Source of the DNA: Ruminococcus sp.
GTDB taxonomy: Bacteria > Bacillota > Clostridia > Oscillospirales > Ruminococcaceae
NCBI GenBank assembly: GCA_017961625.1
Contig: JAGCWY010000132.1
Span: forward strand, 1-9,885
Direction: 5' to 3'
DNA length: 9,885 nt
Positions 1-7,187 of this stretch are shown in pieces. Under the pieces are notes generated by a model. That model was not told the DNA's origin and did no database searches. It saw only the letters and a list, made by a program, of their open reading frames with translations. The position numbers and the translations under genes are program-made. Within the stretch, counting starts at the first letter, position 1. Each line of letters begins with the position of its first letter.

Positions 1-459
1 ATGAAGCACGTTGACATTAAATACTTCGCCATATTTGCTCACAAGAGTAATATCTTCCTTCCAGTCTACCTGTGCCTGTTCACCGGGGGCTTTCTCATAT
101 CGAGGGTGCCCTCCTGTTACATTCTTAGGAATAAGTTTGTTCTTCCTGATGTATTTACGTAAATTCGCATATGTTCCAATTCGCTTTACGCCATATTTCT
201 TGATCAGGAAATCATATACAGCTGAAATCTTTGCACGATTTATTTTTAGCTTATCTATTATCTCATCGCGATATTTATCCAGTCTGCTCCTTTTTCCCCT
301 GTTTTTAGGTTTCCCTTCATAACCTGCGTAATACTTCTTAACCGTTCTCCAATCCATATCATATTCTCGCCCGAGAGCTGCGAAATTTTGCTTGGAATCC
401 AATGCTTTAAATATCATGAGATATCCTTTTAGTTGATCAATTCTGTTTTGATAATTCAT
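1..459 (-). CDS. istA: IS21-family transposase IstA, N-terminal part (incomplete at window edge)
   Basis: This is the first 153 codons of a DDE transposase that cuts and joins the IS21 element ends, working with the ATPase IstB. The frame is open from ATG 459-457 to base 1 without a stop. Residues 26-48 look like a helix-turn-helix (FAALGREYDMDWRTVKKYY), and a second helical DNA-binding segment spans about 68-107. Residues 125-134 read PGEQAQVDWK, the usual entry into the integrase core of IstA, with D132 as the first catalytic acid. A perfect GGAGG lies at 469-473, 9 nt before the ATG. Full-length family members are roughly 400-500 residues, so about a third is visible; istB should lie beyond the left edge. 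Confidence 0.88.
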   Translation of the reverse strand, partial: MNYQNRIDQLKGYLMIFKALDSKQNFAALGREYDMDWRTVKKYYAGYEGKPKNRGKRSRLDKYRDEIIDKLKINRAKISAVYDFLIKKYGVKRIGTYANLRKYIRKNKLIPKNVTGGHPRYEKAPGEQAQVDWKEDITLVSKYGEVFNVNVLH

Positions 460-510
460 AATGATATACCTCCTACAGATAGAAGTATATCATATTTCTG
501 AAAAAAAGAA

Positions 511-570
511 AAAATAAGAATGTAGTTTTTCCGACATACTTATATGCCATTTTTCCTTCATTCTTATTTT
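511..570. repeat. Direct and inverted repeats in the IS21 end
   Basis: A perfect 12-bp inverted repeat (AAAATAAGAATG at 511-522, CATTCTTATTTT at 559-570) brackets two imperfect direct copies of about 24 bp at 521-544 and 545-568. Both copies carry TG-3nt-TTTTTCC-3nt-AT-1nt-CTTAT. IS21 elements are known to carry several repeats at each end that bind the transposase; these are good candidates for such sites. The pairing could also form a stem-loop upstream of istA. Confidence 0.6.
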
Positions 571-623
571 ACCATTTACAATACTTCATTTTTTTAAGAA
601 ATCATCCGAAATCTGGGTAGCAT

Positions 624-648
624 AAAAGCCCGATATTTCGGGCTTTTT
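624..648 (-). terminator. Rho-independent terminator downstream of the tRNA-Met 3' half
   Basis: AAAAGCCCGA (624-633) pairs perfectly with TCGGGCTTTT (638-647) around a 4-nt loop. A-tracts and T-tracts lie on both sides, so it could act in either direction. It sits 32 nt past the CCA end of the tRNA fragment on the same strand, where a native tRNA terminator is expected. Confidence 0.75.
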
Positions 649-679
649 CCTGCATGTCATACTTTTAGTCATGCACATA

Positions 680-724
680 TGGTTGCGGCGGCTGGATTTG
701 AACCAACGACCTTCGGGTTATGAG
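680..724 (-). tRNA. 3' half of tRNA-Met (initiator type, CAU anticodon); no 5' half, likely attachment-site copy
   Basis: Read on the minus strand, the 45 nt begin with the anticodon loop CTCATAA and continue through CCCG, the variable loop, GGTTCAAATCC of the T-arm, and an acceptor 3' strand ending GCAACCA. CTCATAACCCG and an A at the position facing base 1 match bacterial initiator tRNA-Met. Upstream of the loop the sequence departs from any tRNA: no D-arm or 5' acceptor strand follows at 725-800. Tyrosine recombinases often use the anticodon-loop-to-3'-end segment as the att core, so this is best read as the displaced chromosomal 3' end or an attR/attL copy, not a working gene. Confidence 0.85.
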
Positions 725-732
725 GGCAATGA

Positions 733-863
733 GTTGATTATTATTAGGAATTACGTAGTATTAAATAATACTGTTTAATCCGCATAAAATCGGCAAATTT
801 TAATCAACCACCTATGATCAGGGAGGATTTTTTATAGTAACTTTATTAGGAAAATATTAGGAA
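733..863. repeat. TATTAGGAA direct repeats and inverted repeats next to the tRNA fragment
   Basis: TATTAGGAA occurs three times: 742-750, 844-852 and 855-863, the last two spaced 11 bp apart, about one helical turn. Two inverted repeats lie between: GTTGATTA (733-740) with TAATCAAC (801-808), and the palindrome AGTATT-AAAT-AATACT (757-772). Short direct repeats beside a tRNA att core are the usual form of arm-type integrase or excisionase binding sites. That role is inferred; no integrase gene is adjacent. Confidence 0.55.
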
Positions 864-1079
864 ATCGTCTGCTGTAGATTACAAAAGGTACAGTTAACAC
901 ATTTTATGGCACATGCAAATTCTCTGTCGAAATGCATGAGGATTTTCCGGATCTTGGGGATGCTATAATTACACCCCCAACACAAGGTCTGGTAAGTGCT
1001 TGGATCAAAAAGAAACGGAAGGTGCCATTCATTTATGGACTTCAAGATATTTTTCCGGATTTCCTTGTTAGTACGGGCA
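864..1079. other. Stretch without a supported gene between att-like region and IS3 remnant
   Basis: An open plus-strand frame runs from about 878 to 1102 and a Cys-rich minus-strand frame (TTG start at 1045, stop at 857) overlaps it. Neither has a ribosome binding site or a family I recognise. The segment may be degenerate element DNA; the plus frame ends where the IS3 transposase remnant begins in another frame. Confidence 0.4.
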
Positions 1080-1373
1080 TATCAAAACAAGGATTGCTAT
1101 GACAATGCTCGTATGGAGAGCTTCTTTGCCACACTGAAAAAAGAAAAGCTGTATAAGATACCTACATACCGAATGAAGCGAGAAGAGGTCAAGGCCATCA
1201 TCTTCAGATACATCTTCGGCTACTACAATACGCAAAGGATCAACAGCTTCAATGAAGGTGGTTTCCCACCTGTGGCACTAAGGACTTCAACTGGGCTGGC
1301 TCACCACGCTGCCTGACTCCTGCCTATCCAAGATTTTGGGTATTCTCCGACTGCACATTTCTTGACAATTCCA
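1080..1373 (+). mobile_element. IS3-family insertion sequence remnant with one terminus
   Basis: The transposase tail is followed by non-coding sequence ending TTGACAATTCCA at 1373, which resembles the TG...CA terminus of IS3/IS150-type elements. No matching left terminus and no orfA are present upstream, so most of the element is lost. The exact right boundary is inferred from the terminus pattern. Confidence 0.55.
1092..1316 (+). pseudogene. IS3-family transposase (OrfB) C-terminal remnant
   Basis: Codons from 1092 encode DCYDNARMESFFATLKKEK followed by a stretch with YYNTQRIN and PPVALR, the conserved end of the IS150-type integrase core. The Glu at 1116-1118 is the third catalytic acid of the DDE triad. 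The first two acids and the N-terminal half are absent. Just upstream, at about 1080-1091, the words ISKQG of the expected motif lie in a different frame; restoring two bases near 1091 would give ISKQGDCYDN, so the gene is both truncated and frameshifted. It stops with TGA at 1314-1316. It cannot make an active transposase. Confidence 0.8.
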
Positions 1374-1407
1374 CTCCGCCAGTTGAATTGTTTGCTTTAC
1401 TTTTCAT
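1324..1407 (-). pseudogene. 5' end of an unidentified gene cut by the IS3 element
   Basis: A strong ribosome binding site (AGGAGGT, complement of 1419-1425) stands 11 nt before ATG 1407-1405. The frame gives MKSKANNSTGG and then enters the IS3 terminus at 1373, stopping at TAG 1324-1326 after 27 codons. The intact leader, promoter and start followed by an abrupt IS end suggest the element landed 11 codons into a gene whose remainder is no longer next to it. The original product cannot be identified. An alternative is that this is a natural short peptide gene and the IS-like terminus is coincidental. Confidence 0.45.
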
Positions 1408-1517
1408 TTTTATAATTTACCTCCTGCACGACAGGATAACATATCCCGTCAGAATATTCAATACAAAGCTCATCATAAAACCGTTTTTTATTGCAGATAA
1501 TATGGCCTTACCTGACA

Positions 1518-1546
1518 AAAATACCTTAATTTCACAGATTTGTCAA
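1518..1546 (-). promoter_or_regulatory. Candidate promoter for the truncated minus-strand gene
   Basis: On the minus strand a perfect TTGACA (complement of 1541-1546) is followed after 17 nt by TATTTT (complement of 1518-1523). It would give a leader of roughly 100 nt before the start at 1407. A second, weaker pair, TTGAAT-17-TATCCT, lies nearer the start. Confidence 0.45.
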
Positions 1547-1620
1547 TGCATAAGAGTGATATTATCAAAATTTAATTATATTAAATAAAGCTTCCCATTC
1601 ATGTTATAATACACAGATAG

Positions 1621-1644
1621 GACCGACTGTTTTCACAATCGGTC
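1621..1644. other. Stem-loop downstream of the lipoprotein gene; weak terminator candidate
   Basis: GACCGA (1621-1626) pairs with TCGGTC (1639-1644), extended after one mismatch by TGT/ACA around a TTTC loop. It lies 37 bp past the stop of the 1681-4566 gene. Neither strand has a T-tract after it, so termination would be inefficient or Rho-dependent. A TATAAT box on the plus strand at 1604-1609 has no convincing -35. The remaining 1426-1620 stretch is AT-rich and holds only the promoter listed above. Confidence 0.4.
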
Positions 1645-1680
1645 ATGTCATATTCCCTGCACTGTAATGTTTTACGTTTA

Positions 1681-4566
1681 TTAGTGTTTTACGACTTTGT
1701 ATATCTTGTATAGACTATCAAATGCATACCATACATTTTCTAAACTTATCCCATTATCATCTTCACTACTTATTTCACTATATATTTCACTTCCACTGTC
1801 ATGCAACGTATCCAAAGCCAGTATTGTTGAAGTTATTGGACCCAGTTCAACAAGATCCGCCTGTTCAGTCAGATAGATTATCTGTTTCAGAACTACCTTT
1901 AAATTTTGTACAGCCTCTTTTTTGAGTTTAGCTTCCAGCTGTTTGTCATTGATCGTTCCGTCAGCATAATCAAGAAGATCGTCGCAAACCTTCAGTTCCA
2001 TTTTAACTGCACTGCCATAATCGACAGCTCCACCGATCAGCGAATTGAAACCTGATCTGAGATCTGCGATGTTACCCTCCTCGGCAGCTGCAACTATCTT
2101 GCTTCCTGCAAGAGCCATACTCGTGACCGCAAGTGTTCTGCTGATGTAGGAAAGACGGACATTCATTGCCATCAGGTCATCGGAAGTCAGTATGGAAGGA
2201 TCAACATCAGATGACGCACCGCCTGCTGTTCCGTCAGATATCATATAAGACGCATAGGCTGTTTCAGGATCCATTGATATGTAGCCTGTTCCCTCCCAGT
2301 CGCCTATTTTAAGTATCTCCGGAATAAGTATTACCATCATACCCTCTTTCACGCAGCTACTTACATCATCCTTTATATAACTGTCAATGCTGCATTCAGA
2401 AAGAACATCATCCACGTTGCTGCCGGTTATATAAACAGGCTCTATACCCTTTTCAAGAGCGGCGTCAAATATATGCATAGTCGAAACGCAGGGCTTGTCC
2501 TCGCCTAAAATATCTGACCATACTTCTGCTTCCAGCGCAGATTCGATCATTCCTGTCTCAAGGAAGTATTCCCTTGCTTTTTGAGGATCGCCGTCAAGAC
2601 TTACAGCGGTAGATCTGTTATACGCCAGATCTGTGTAGAAATTTCCGCAGTCAAGGTAATCCGTTGTTCCCATTACAGACCTTGTATGGAACTGATAGCC
2701 GGTTATAGCGACCCCAAGGTGACGGGAATAACAAATGTTTTCCATGTCAGCACAGAGACGGTCCTGTGCGTCACAGCGCGTAAAGAAATATTTTCCCGCA
2801 AAACCCACAAGCTGTCCAAGGACATCTGCTGTATAAATATCTTCCGTCTGGAATTTTTCAGCTGCTGTTTTCATCTGCTCTTCGGCATATTTCGATTCAT
2901 TGTATGAGATAGTGTTAAGATCGACATTTATGGCATATACTGAACCGCTGAGGATAACATCATTCAGAACATTTGCTCCGATAGCAGCACTCGTATCATC
3001 GGTGACAACTGTTTTCATATTCTGTACAGTACCAAGGTTGCAGCTGTGTTTGGCTCTGAACTTCTGGCTTCCTACTGTTACTACAGGAACTACTTTAACA
3101 AGATGAGTTGGAACATCTGTTATCTTTTCGTATTTCTCCATAGTCGCCTTGTCAGAGTCACTTGCAGGTTCATATGTAATATTGATATACTGTCCATAAA
3201 GCTCAGCAACAGGTGTATCAAAAAGCTTTTCTTCATCAATGCTTATGGCGATCGTCTGCTTGTCTGCGTCCTTTATGGAGTTGTACTGTTCGCTGAACGC
3301 TTCGACCTTATATGGAAGCGAAGAAGGAAGGTATTTTTCATTTTTGCCGGCAATGTCATAGTATTTTATATTGATCTTGTCAGACGGATCATGCGCCACT
3401 GTATATTTTCCTGATGAGTTCTTTGCTATCTCCTGCATTTCAGCAAAAGCTGCAAGCTGCTCTTCTGTATAGGAAGGTTCGATCTCGGCGTCAGTCTGCG
3501 CAAGCTTCTTGAAGCTGGGGTCAAGCTGTATCCATACGCTGTCGCCGGTCTTGTTTCCTGCGCCGCGGTAATCTGTATACGGTACATACGCCTCGACCCA
3601 TGTATGTTCAAATCTGTAGGCTGTTATCATATCATCCTTCGTAATAGCCACAGGCTTTCTGTAGCTTGCCGAGATTATTTTCAAAGCTGTGTCAGGATCA
3701 GAGGCGCCTGTAAGATCAAGTCCCTGCTGAAGGGTTATCCTGACAGTTCCACGGACAAATCTTGCCGGTATCTGCTTTGCTCTGAGCAGAGAAACGAGCA
3801 GTGCCGCCTGATCCATGTCATTTCCGCCCATCTGGTTCAGAGTGTGCAAGGCTCCTTTCTTTGAGCCTGTATACATTTCATTTCTGATACAGTTCTTTAC
3901 AAAATAGTAGATGTCATCGATATCACCTATCTTGTCAGCAGCATTTTTAGCTGTCTCAGCACTTATCATATCATTTTCAAAGCTGAGATCAGCCTCGGTT
4001 GGATCTGATATGACCATTTTTGCCTCTTTGACTTTATAGTCTTCGGTCATTTCAAACGCAGCAGCAACGGCAGGTGAATTAGAAGCTGCGTATGAACAGT
4101 GCAGATCTTCTTCCGGTGAAAGGTTGCCGGAAATGAGCCTGATGTTCTCTTCTGTGTTTATACCGTTTTTTAAGTTGCTGACAGCCTGTAGGGTCTCCTC
4201 ATACTTAGCGTTCATCTCAGCTTCATAAGCCTTCTGTCGCTGAAGTATCTCACCGCTTGCCCACTGATTTATCTCTGCTGCCTCTTCATCAATGCTCTTC
4301 TTTGCTTCATCAAGCTCATTGATGAGCTTGTTGCATATCATTACGAGCTGTGTGTCATCATAGCCTTTGCTGGCATACGTAAGCTGTTCCCAAATTGACC
4401 AGCGTTCCTCCTCGGGAACTATCTCGGCATCAATATGACGGCTTTTCCTCGGTGTGTCATCAGCAATGTCTTTCTTTGTATTATTCGCAGCGGTGCTGCA
4501 TGAAGTACACATCAGCACTGCTGCAAGAACAAAAGCGGTAACCTTCAAAATATGCTTGTTATGCAT
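1681..4566 (-). CDS. Secreted lipoprotein with transglutaminase-like domain lacking the catalytic Cys
   Basis: The 961-residue product starts with a lipoprotein signal (KHILKVTAFVLAAVLMCTSC; likely lipidated Cys23, although the -3 residue is Cys rather than Leu). A Glu/Lys-rich helical segment covers about 50-150. Residues about 205-355 match the transglutaminase-like core: GGNDMDQAALLVSLLRA and IPARFVRG, then HTWVEAY, then WIQLDPSF. His321 and Asp349 of the triad are kept, but the Cys position is Asp250. Residues 757-776 (WEGTGYISMDPETAYASYMI) resemble a conserved segment I recall after such domains in large secreted and polymorphic-toxin-like proteins. The protein is thus probably a cell-surface binding or structural protein, not an active transglutaminase. 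AGGAGG stands 7 nt before the ATG, and the gene begins 37 bp after the dockerin gene, so the two are probably co-transcribed. Confidence 0.85.
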   Translation of the reverse strand: MHNKHILKVTAFVLAAVLMCTSCSTAANNTKKDIADDTPRKSRHIDAEIVPEEERWSIWEQLTYASKGYDDTQLVMICNKLINELDEAKKSIDEEAAEINQWASGEILQRQKAYEAEMNAKYEETLQAVSNLKNGINTEENIRLISGNLSPEEDLHCSYAASNSPAVAAAFEMTEDYKVKEAKMVISDPTEADLSFENDMISAETAKNAADKIGDIDDIYYFVKNCIRNEMYTGSKKGALHTLNQMGGNDMDQAALLVSLLRAKQIPARFVRGTVRITLQQGLDLTGASDPDTALKIISASYRKPVAITKDDMITAYRFEHTWVEAYVPYTDYRGAGNKTGDSVWIQLDPSFKKLAQTDAEIEPSYTEEQLAAFAEMQEIAKNSSGKYTVAHDPSDKINIKYYDIAGKNEKYLPSSLPYKVEAFSEQYNSIKDADKQTIAISIDEEKLFDTPVAELYGQYINITYEPASDSDKATMEKYEKITDVPTHLVKVVPVVTVGSQKFRAKHSCNLGTVQNMKTVVTDDTSAAIGANVLNDVILSGSVYAINVDLNTISYNESKYAEEQMKTAAEKFQTEDIYTADVLGQLVGFAGKYFFTRCDAQDRLCADMENICYSRHLGVAITGYQFHTRSVMGTTDYLDCGNFYTDLAYNRSTAVSLDGDPQKAREYFLETGMIESALEAEVWSDILGEDKPCVSTMHIFDAALEKGIEPVYITGSNVDDVLSECSIDSYIKDDVSSCVKEGMMVILIPEILKIGDWEGTGYISMDPETAYASYMISDGTAGGASSDVDPSILTSDDLMAMNVRLSYISRTLAVTSMALAGSKIVAAAEEGNIADLRSGFNSLIGGAVDYGSAVKMELKVCDDLLDYADGTINDKQLEAKLKKEAVQNLKVVLKQIIYLTEQADLVELGPITSTILALDTLHDSGSEIYSEISSEDDNGISLENVWYAFDSLYKIYKVVKH

Positions 4567-4603
4567 TGCATTTCCTCCTGTTTATCGAATGTGACAGATA
4601 CTA

Positions 4604-7174
4604 TCATTTTTTATCGTCAGACCTGGCTGTAAGTGCCATCCAGTCTCTCATATCGTCAAGCTCTCCGCCTGTTGACGCATACGCATAGTATGCGAGCACC
4701 TTTGAAGCGTCTACCGCGTCTATAGCGCCGTTCTCATCAACGTCGCCCGCAACGAACTGCTTATCACTGAATTCAGGAGCCTGCTCCGTGGAGATCCTTG
4801 CGTACTCCGCAAGTATCATACTTGCGTCTACCGCATTGACCTGTCCGTCAAAGTTAACGTCTCCGAGTTTTATCTTTTCCTCTGTTCCGTTGGATAAAGG
4901 AGCTGTGATTTCGCTGATATTGCCTGATTTATCGATTGCAAAGATATGCAGGTACTGCGGACCTGTGCCGTCCTTCATAACTACATCAAGATCAGCATTT
5001 CCCTTTTCATCGGCTTTGACCATGTCCTTTACAGTTGTTCCGTCCTCTTCAAATCCTAAAAGCTCCATCGCGCTCTTGTCACTGTCGGTAATAATGCCTG
5101 CAAAGCCAGCCATGCCGCTGAGCGCTTCATGCTTCTGGATATTGGATTTAATGCTGTTACTGCCTAATTTTGCCTTTGCATAATACTCATATACCGTAGG
5201 CTTATCCTCTGCCTGCACATTAAGAGACATTACGTTTCCGGATAACGATGCGTCAAGCAGATGTATATTTGCCGGAGCTTCAGTATCATAGAACGCATTG
5301 TCTGCTGTGCTCGTATTGCTTGTATTCTGATACAGATAGAACAGAGTATTTGCAAGTACCTTTCTTTCATCAACGGTGGTATGTCCTTCACTGTGACCTG
5401 TCTGTATTATACCAAAGTTGTTCCTTGTAGCAAGATAGAACGCCGCATTTGCTCCTGTCTCTTCATCAGTCAGCCTTTCGCCGTTCCATATCAGCCATTC
5501 CGTACCTTTATTGCAATACTGATTTGATGTATGCCATTCAGGCACATTCAGCTCGCCGCTCAACGTCCACGGATACCCGGTCAGCAAGCCTTTTTTTACG
5601 ACAGTTGCCTTATCGGACATAACATTGTCAAGTTCATTGAATTTGACGATAAGTCCAAGATCATCTGCGAACTTATTGAAAAACGGACGGGAACAGATCG
5701 GCTGAAGCGAACCGCTGACAGTATCATGTCCAAGCAGAACTCCTCTTCCGGTATCTGCAAACTTTCGGGTAACAGCATATGATTCTTCGCTGAGGTCATA
5801 TCCGCTGTTACAGTTGGAAGCACCGAAGAATATAACGTCATACTTCCAGCTGCCGTCCTCATCGTACATATATTTATCAGGCTCGGAATTGAAGTCTGAG
5901 AAATGTACCGAGGTAATATTCATAAGGTCTTTTCCTGCGGGAGTATCCTCGCCCTCCAATGGCTCGGTCATCCATTCCGCAAGATATTGCTCTGAGGGAT
6001 ATACGTTCAGTACATCTATTTTCTCCTTGCCGTCCCATGCAGAGTATGACTCCCACTCGCTGCCGTTCACACGTCTGAATACCTGATAGCTGATATCAGC
6101 TCCCTCAACACTCAGGTCATCCCATTTGAGCATTATCCTATTGCCAGTGTATGTCGTCGTAGCCGAAGAAATATCGGGAGCAGTAACGGTAGTGACCGTC
6201 ACAGATGTCTTTGATGATATTGTACTTCCTGATGTAGTTGTTGTTGTAGTTGTTGAGGCAGTTGTTGTTGGAGATGTGGTAGTTGCGGTGCTCTGAGAGG
6301 GCTGTGAGCTCTCACCTGCAAGGAGCTTTACTGCCCAGTATGTGGCAGTGATATCCCCGGCAAAGCTGCCGTCCGCTTTCTGAGCCGCACGAAGTCCGCT
6401 GACAACTTCTGTGAGATCGTTTTCCTTTCCTGCCGCCCTGAGTGCAAGATGTTTGCAAATGGTCTTTTGTATGTCAGCGTCCTCATAGCTGTCGGTGATG
6501 TTTTCTGCCACGTATGTCACTGATTTTGCGAAGGATGACATATTAATGCTGTGGCTTGTAAAAAATACGCCTATATCATATACCGCAACAGCTGTGAGAA
6601 GAGGATCGCTCTTGTTATATTCGGCATACGCAAAGCCGCCGTCGTCATTCACCGCCTGCAGCAGATAATCCGCCAAATTAGAGCCTGATACAGCATTGCC
6701 GATGTAAACTGTCTCATTTATTGCATCAAGCACAAGTACCGAGTCCAAAACATCGCTGGAATAGTCAGGATACAGACCGAAGCCATTGTCTGTGTTCTGT
6801 CTGGTCTGCATTTTGTCAAGATAGTCAGAGCTGCCGAGTGCGGCTGCTATCCTTGCGGATATATCCGTGTTTTCACTGTCAGCCTGATCGGTAAGCCATT
6901 TAATGCTGTCCTCATAGCCCTTTTCCCCTGCAGTCCTGAGAGCTGCGACCGCATATGCCGTATCATTGATCAGTCTGTTATCGCCGATGCTCTTGTCCTC
7001 ATTTACCTTGGTATTAATAAAGGAAACCGCACCCGAGATCATGTCGGCAGGAGTTTTTTCAGCGTTGACATCGTGATCCGCAGCACTGTAGCTTAAAGTC
7101 GAACAGATGTTGACTGTAAAAAATATGCTCATGCATACTGACAGTGCTTTTTTGCTGCGCTTTGATATTTTCAA
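4604..7174 (-). CDS. Secreted dockerin protein with toroid-like N-terminus and DUF5057-like region
   Basis: Numbering is from the upstream ATG at 7189. That ATG overlaps the ribosome binding site GGAGGTG (complement of 7181-7187); the TTG at 7174-7172 (codon 6), 8 nt after GGAGG, is the better start and gives 856 residues beginning MKISKRSKKALSVCM with a normal signal peptide. Residues 50-290 carry DNGFG, DDGGFA and ADGSFAG repeats typical of prenyltransferase/squalene-cyclase-like alpha/alpha toroids. A Thr/Ser linker follows (299-345), then a short FnIII-like strand set, then a region resembling DUF5057 (KIDVLNVYPS, YDVIFFGASN, GRGVLLGHD). A beta-sandwich-like part covers 636-765. Residues 776-842 form a type I dockerin with calcium loops D777-D788 (DVNFDGQVNAVD) and D816-D827 (DVDENGAIDAVD). 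The protein should dock onto a cohesin; its ligand or activity is unknown. Confidence 0.88.
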   Translation of the reverse strand: MKISKRSKKALSVCMSIFFTVNICSTLSYSAADHDVNAEKTPADMISGAVSFINTKVNEDKSIGDNRLINDTAYAVAALRTAGEKGYEDSIKWLTDQADSENTDISARIAAALGSSDYLDKMQTRQNTDNGFGLYPDYSSDVLDSVLVLDAINETVYIGNAVSGSNLADYLLQAVNDDGGFAYAEYNKSDPLLTAVAVYDIGVFFTSHSINMSSFAKSVTYVAENITDSYEDADIQKTICKHLALRAAGKENDLTEVVSGLRAAQKADGSFAGDITATYWAVKLLAGESSQPSQSTATTTSPTTTASTTTTTTTSGSTISSKTSVTVTTVTAPDISSATTTYTGNRIMLKWDDLSVEGADISYQVFRRVNGSEWESYSAWDGKEKIDVLNVYPSEQYLAEWMTEPLEGEDTPAGKDLMNITSVHFSDFNSEPDKYMYDEDGSWKYDVIFFGASNCNSGYDLSEESYAVTRKFADTGRGVLLGHDTVSGSLQPICSRPFFNKFADDLGLIVKFNELDNVMSDKATVVKKGLLTGYPWTLSGELNVPEWHTSNQYCNKGTEWLIWNGERLTDEETGANAAFYLATRNNFGIIQTGHSEGHTTVDERKVLANTLFYLYQNTSNTSTADNAFYDTEAPANIHLLDASLSGNVMSLNVQAEDKPTVYEYYAKAKLGSNSIKSNIQKHEALSGMAGFAGIITDSDKSAMELLGFEEDGTTVKDMVKADEKGNADLDVVMKDGTGPQYLHIFAIDKSGNISEITAPLSNGTEEKIKLGDVNFDGQVNAVDASMILAEYARISTEQAPEFSDKQFVAGDVDENGAIDAVDASKVLAYYAYASTGGELDDMRDWMALTARSDDKK
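6157..6292 (-). repeat. Low-complexity Thr/Ser-rich linker coding repeat
   Basis: The codons are mostly ACA, ACT and ACC, seen on the plus strand as GTTGTTGTAGTT-type triplets. They encode runs such as TTTASTTTTTTTS between the toroid-like and DUF5057-like regions. Such linkers are normal in cellulosomal proteins and prone to length variation by slippage. Confidence 0.75.
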
Positions 7175-7180
7175 ATCATG

Positions 7181-7187
7181 CACCTCC
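7181..7187 (-). promoter_or_regulatory. Ribosome binding site that decides a TTG start
   Basis: GGAGGTG on the minus strand. The ATG at 7189 lies inside it and cannot be served by it. An ATG at 7181-7179 is followed at once by ATT TGA. The TTG at 7174-7172 is in frame and correctly spaced. Confidence 0.75.

Larger units (their letters stand above)
1..580 (-). mobile_element. IS21-family insertion sequence, partial (runs off left edge)
   Basis: The istA-like gene, its ribosome binding site and a repeat-rich upstream end identify one end of an IS21-type element. The outer boundary is probably near 580: read on the minus strand, the sequence from there begins TGTAAATGG, which fits the TG...CA ends of the family. 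I cannot see a second end, the istB gene or a target duplication, because the element continues past base 1. The boundary is an inference; the gene identity is firmer. Confidence 0.75.

Noticed and set aside
11..322. Plus-strand open frame of 103 codons
   Set aside because: It is antisense to the istA gene, has no ribosome binding site, and its composition (F, S, Y, L rich) is that of a shadow frame.
857..1045. Cys-rich minus-strand frame with CWGC and CVNCTFC
   Set aside because: The pattern looks zinc-finger-like, but the start is a TTG without a ribosome binding site, the stop lies in a TATTAGGAA repeat, and I recognise no family. It is kept only as a note.
1381..1390. GAATTG/CAATTC pairing around 1366-1390 as an IS inverted repeat pair
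   Set aside because: Six bases across a short gap at one end of the element are too little; the second IS terminus should lie far to the left and was not found.
1388..1588. Plus-strand 66-codon hydrophobic frame
   Set aside because: It has no ribosome binding site, is AT-driven in composition, and is antisense to the promoter, leader and start of the truncated minus-strand gene.
2581..3864. Several plus-strand frames inside 2581-3864 and a minus-strand 61-codon frame at 3426-3611
   Set aside because: All are shadows of the transglutaminase-like lipoprotein gene, without ribosome binding sites or plausible domains.
4788..6086. Plus-strand frames of 60-131 codons and a minus-strand frame at 5596-5862
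   Set aside because: They overlap the well-supported dockerin gene in other frames and have no initiation signals.
6230..6295. Triplet-like repeat (GTTGTTGTAGTT) considered as a microsatellite or regulatory repeat
   Set aside because: It is explained by Thr codons of the protein linker on the minus strand.
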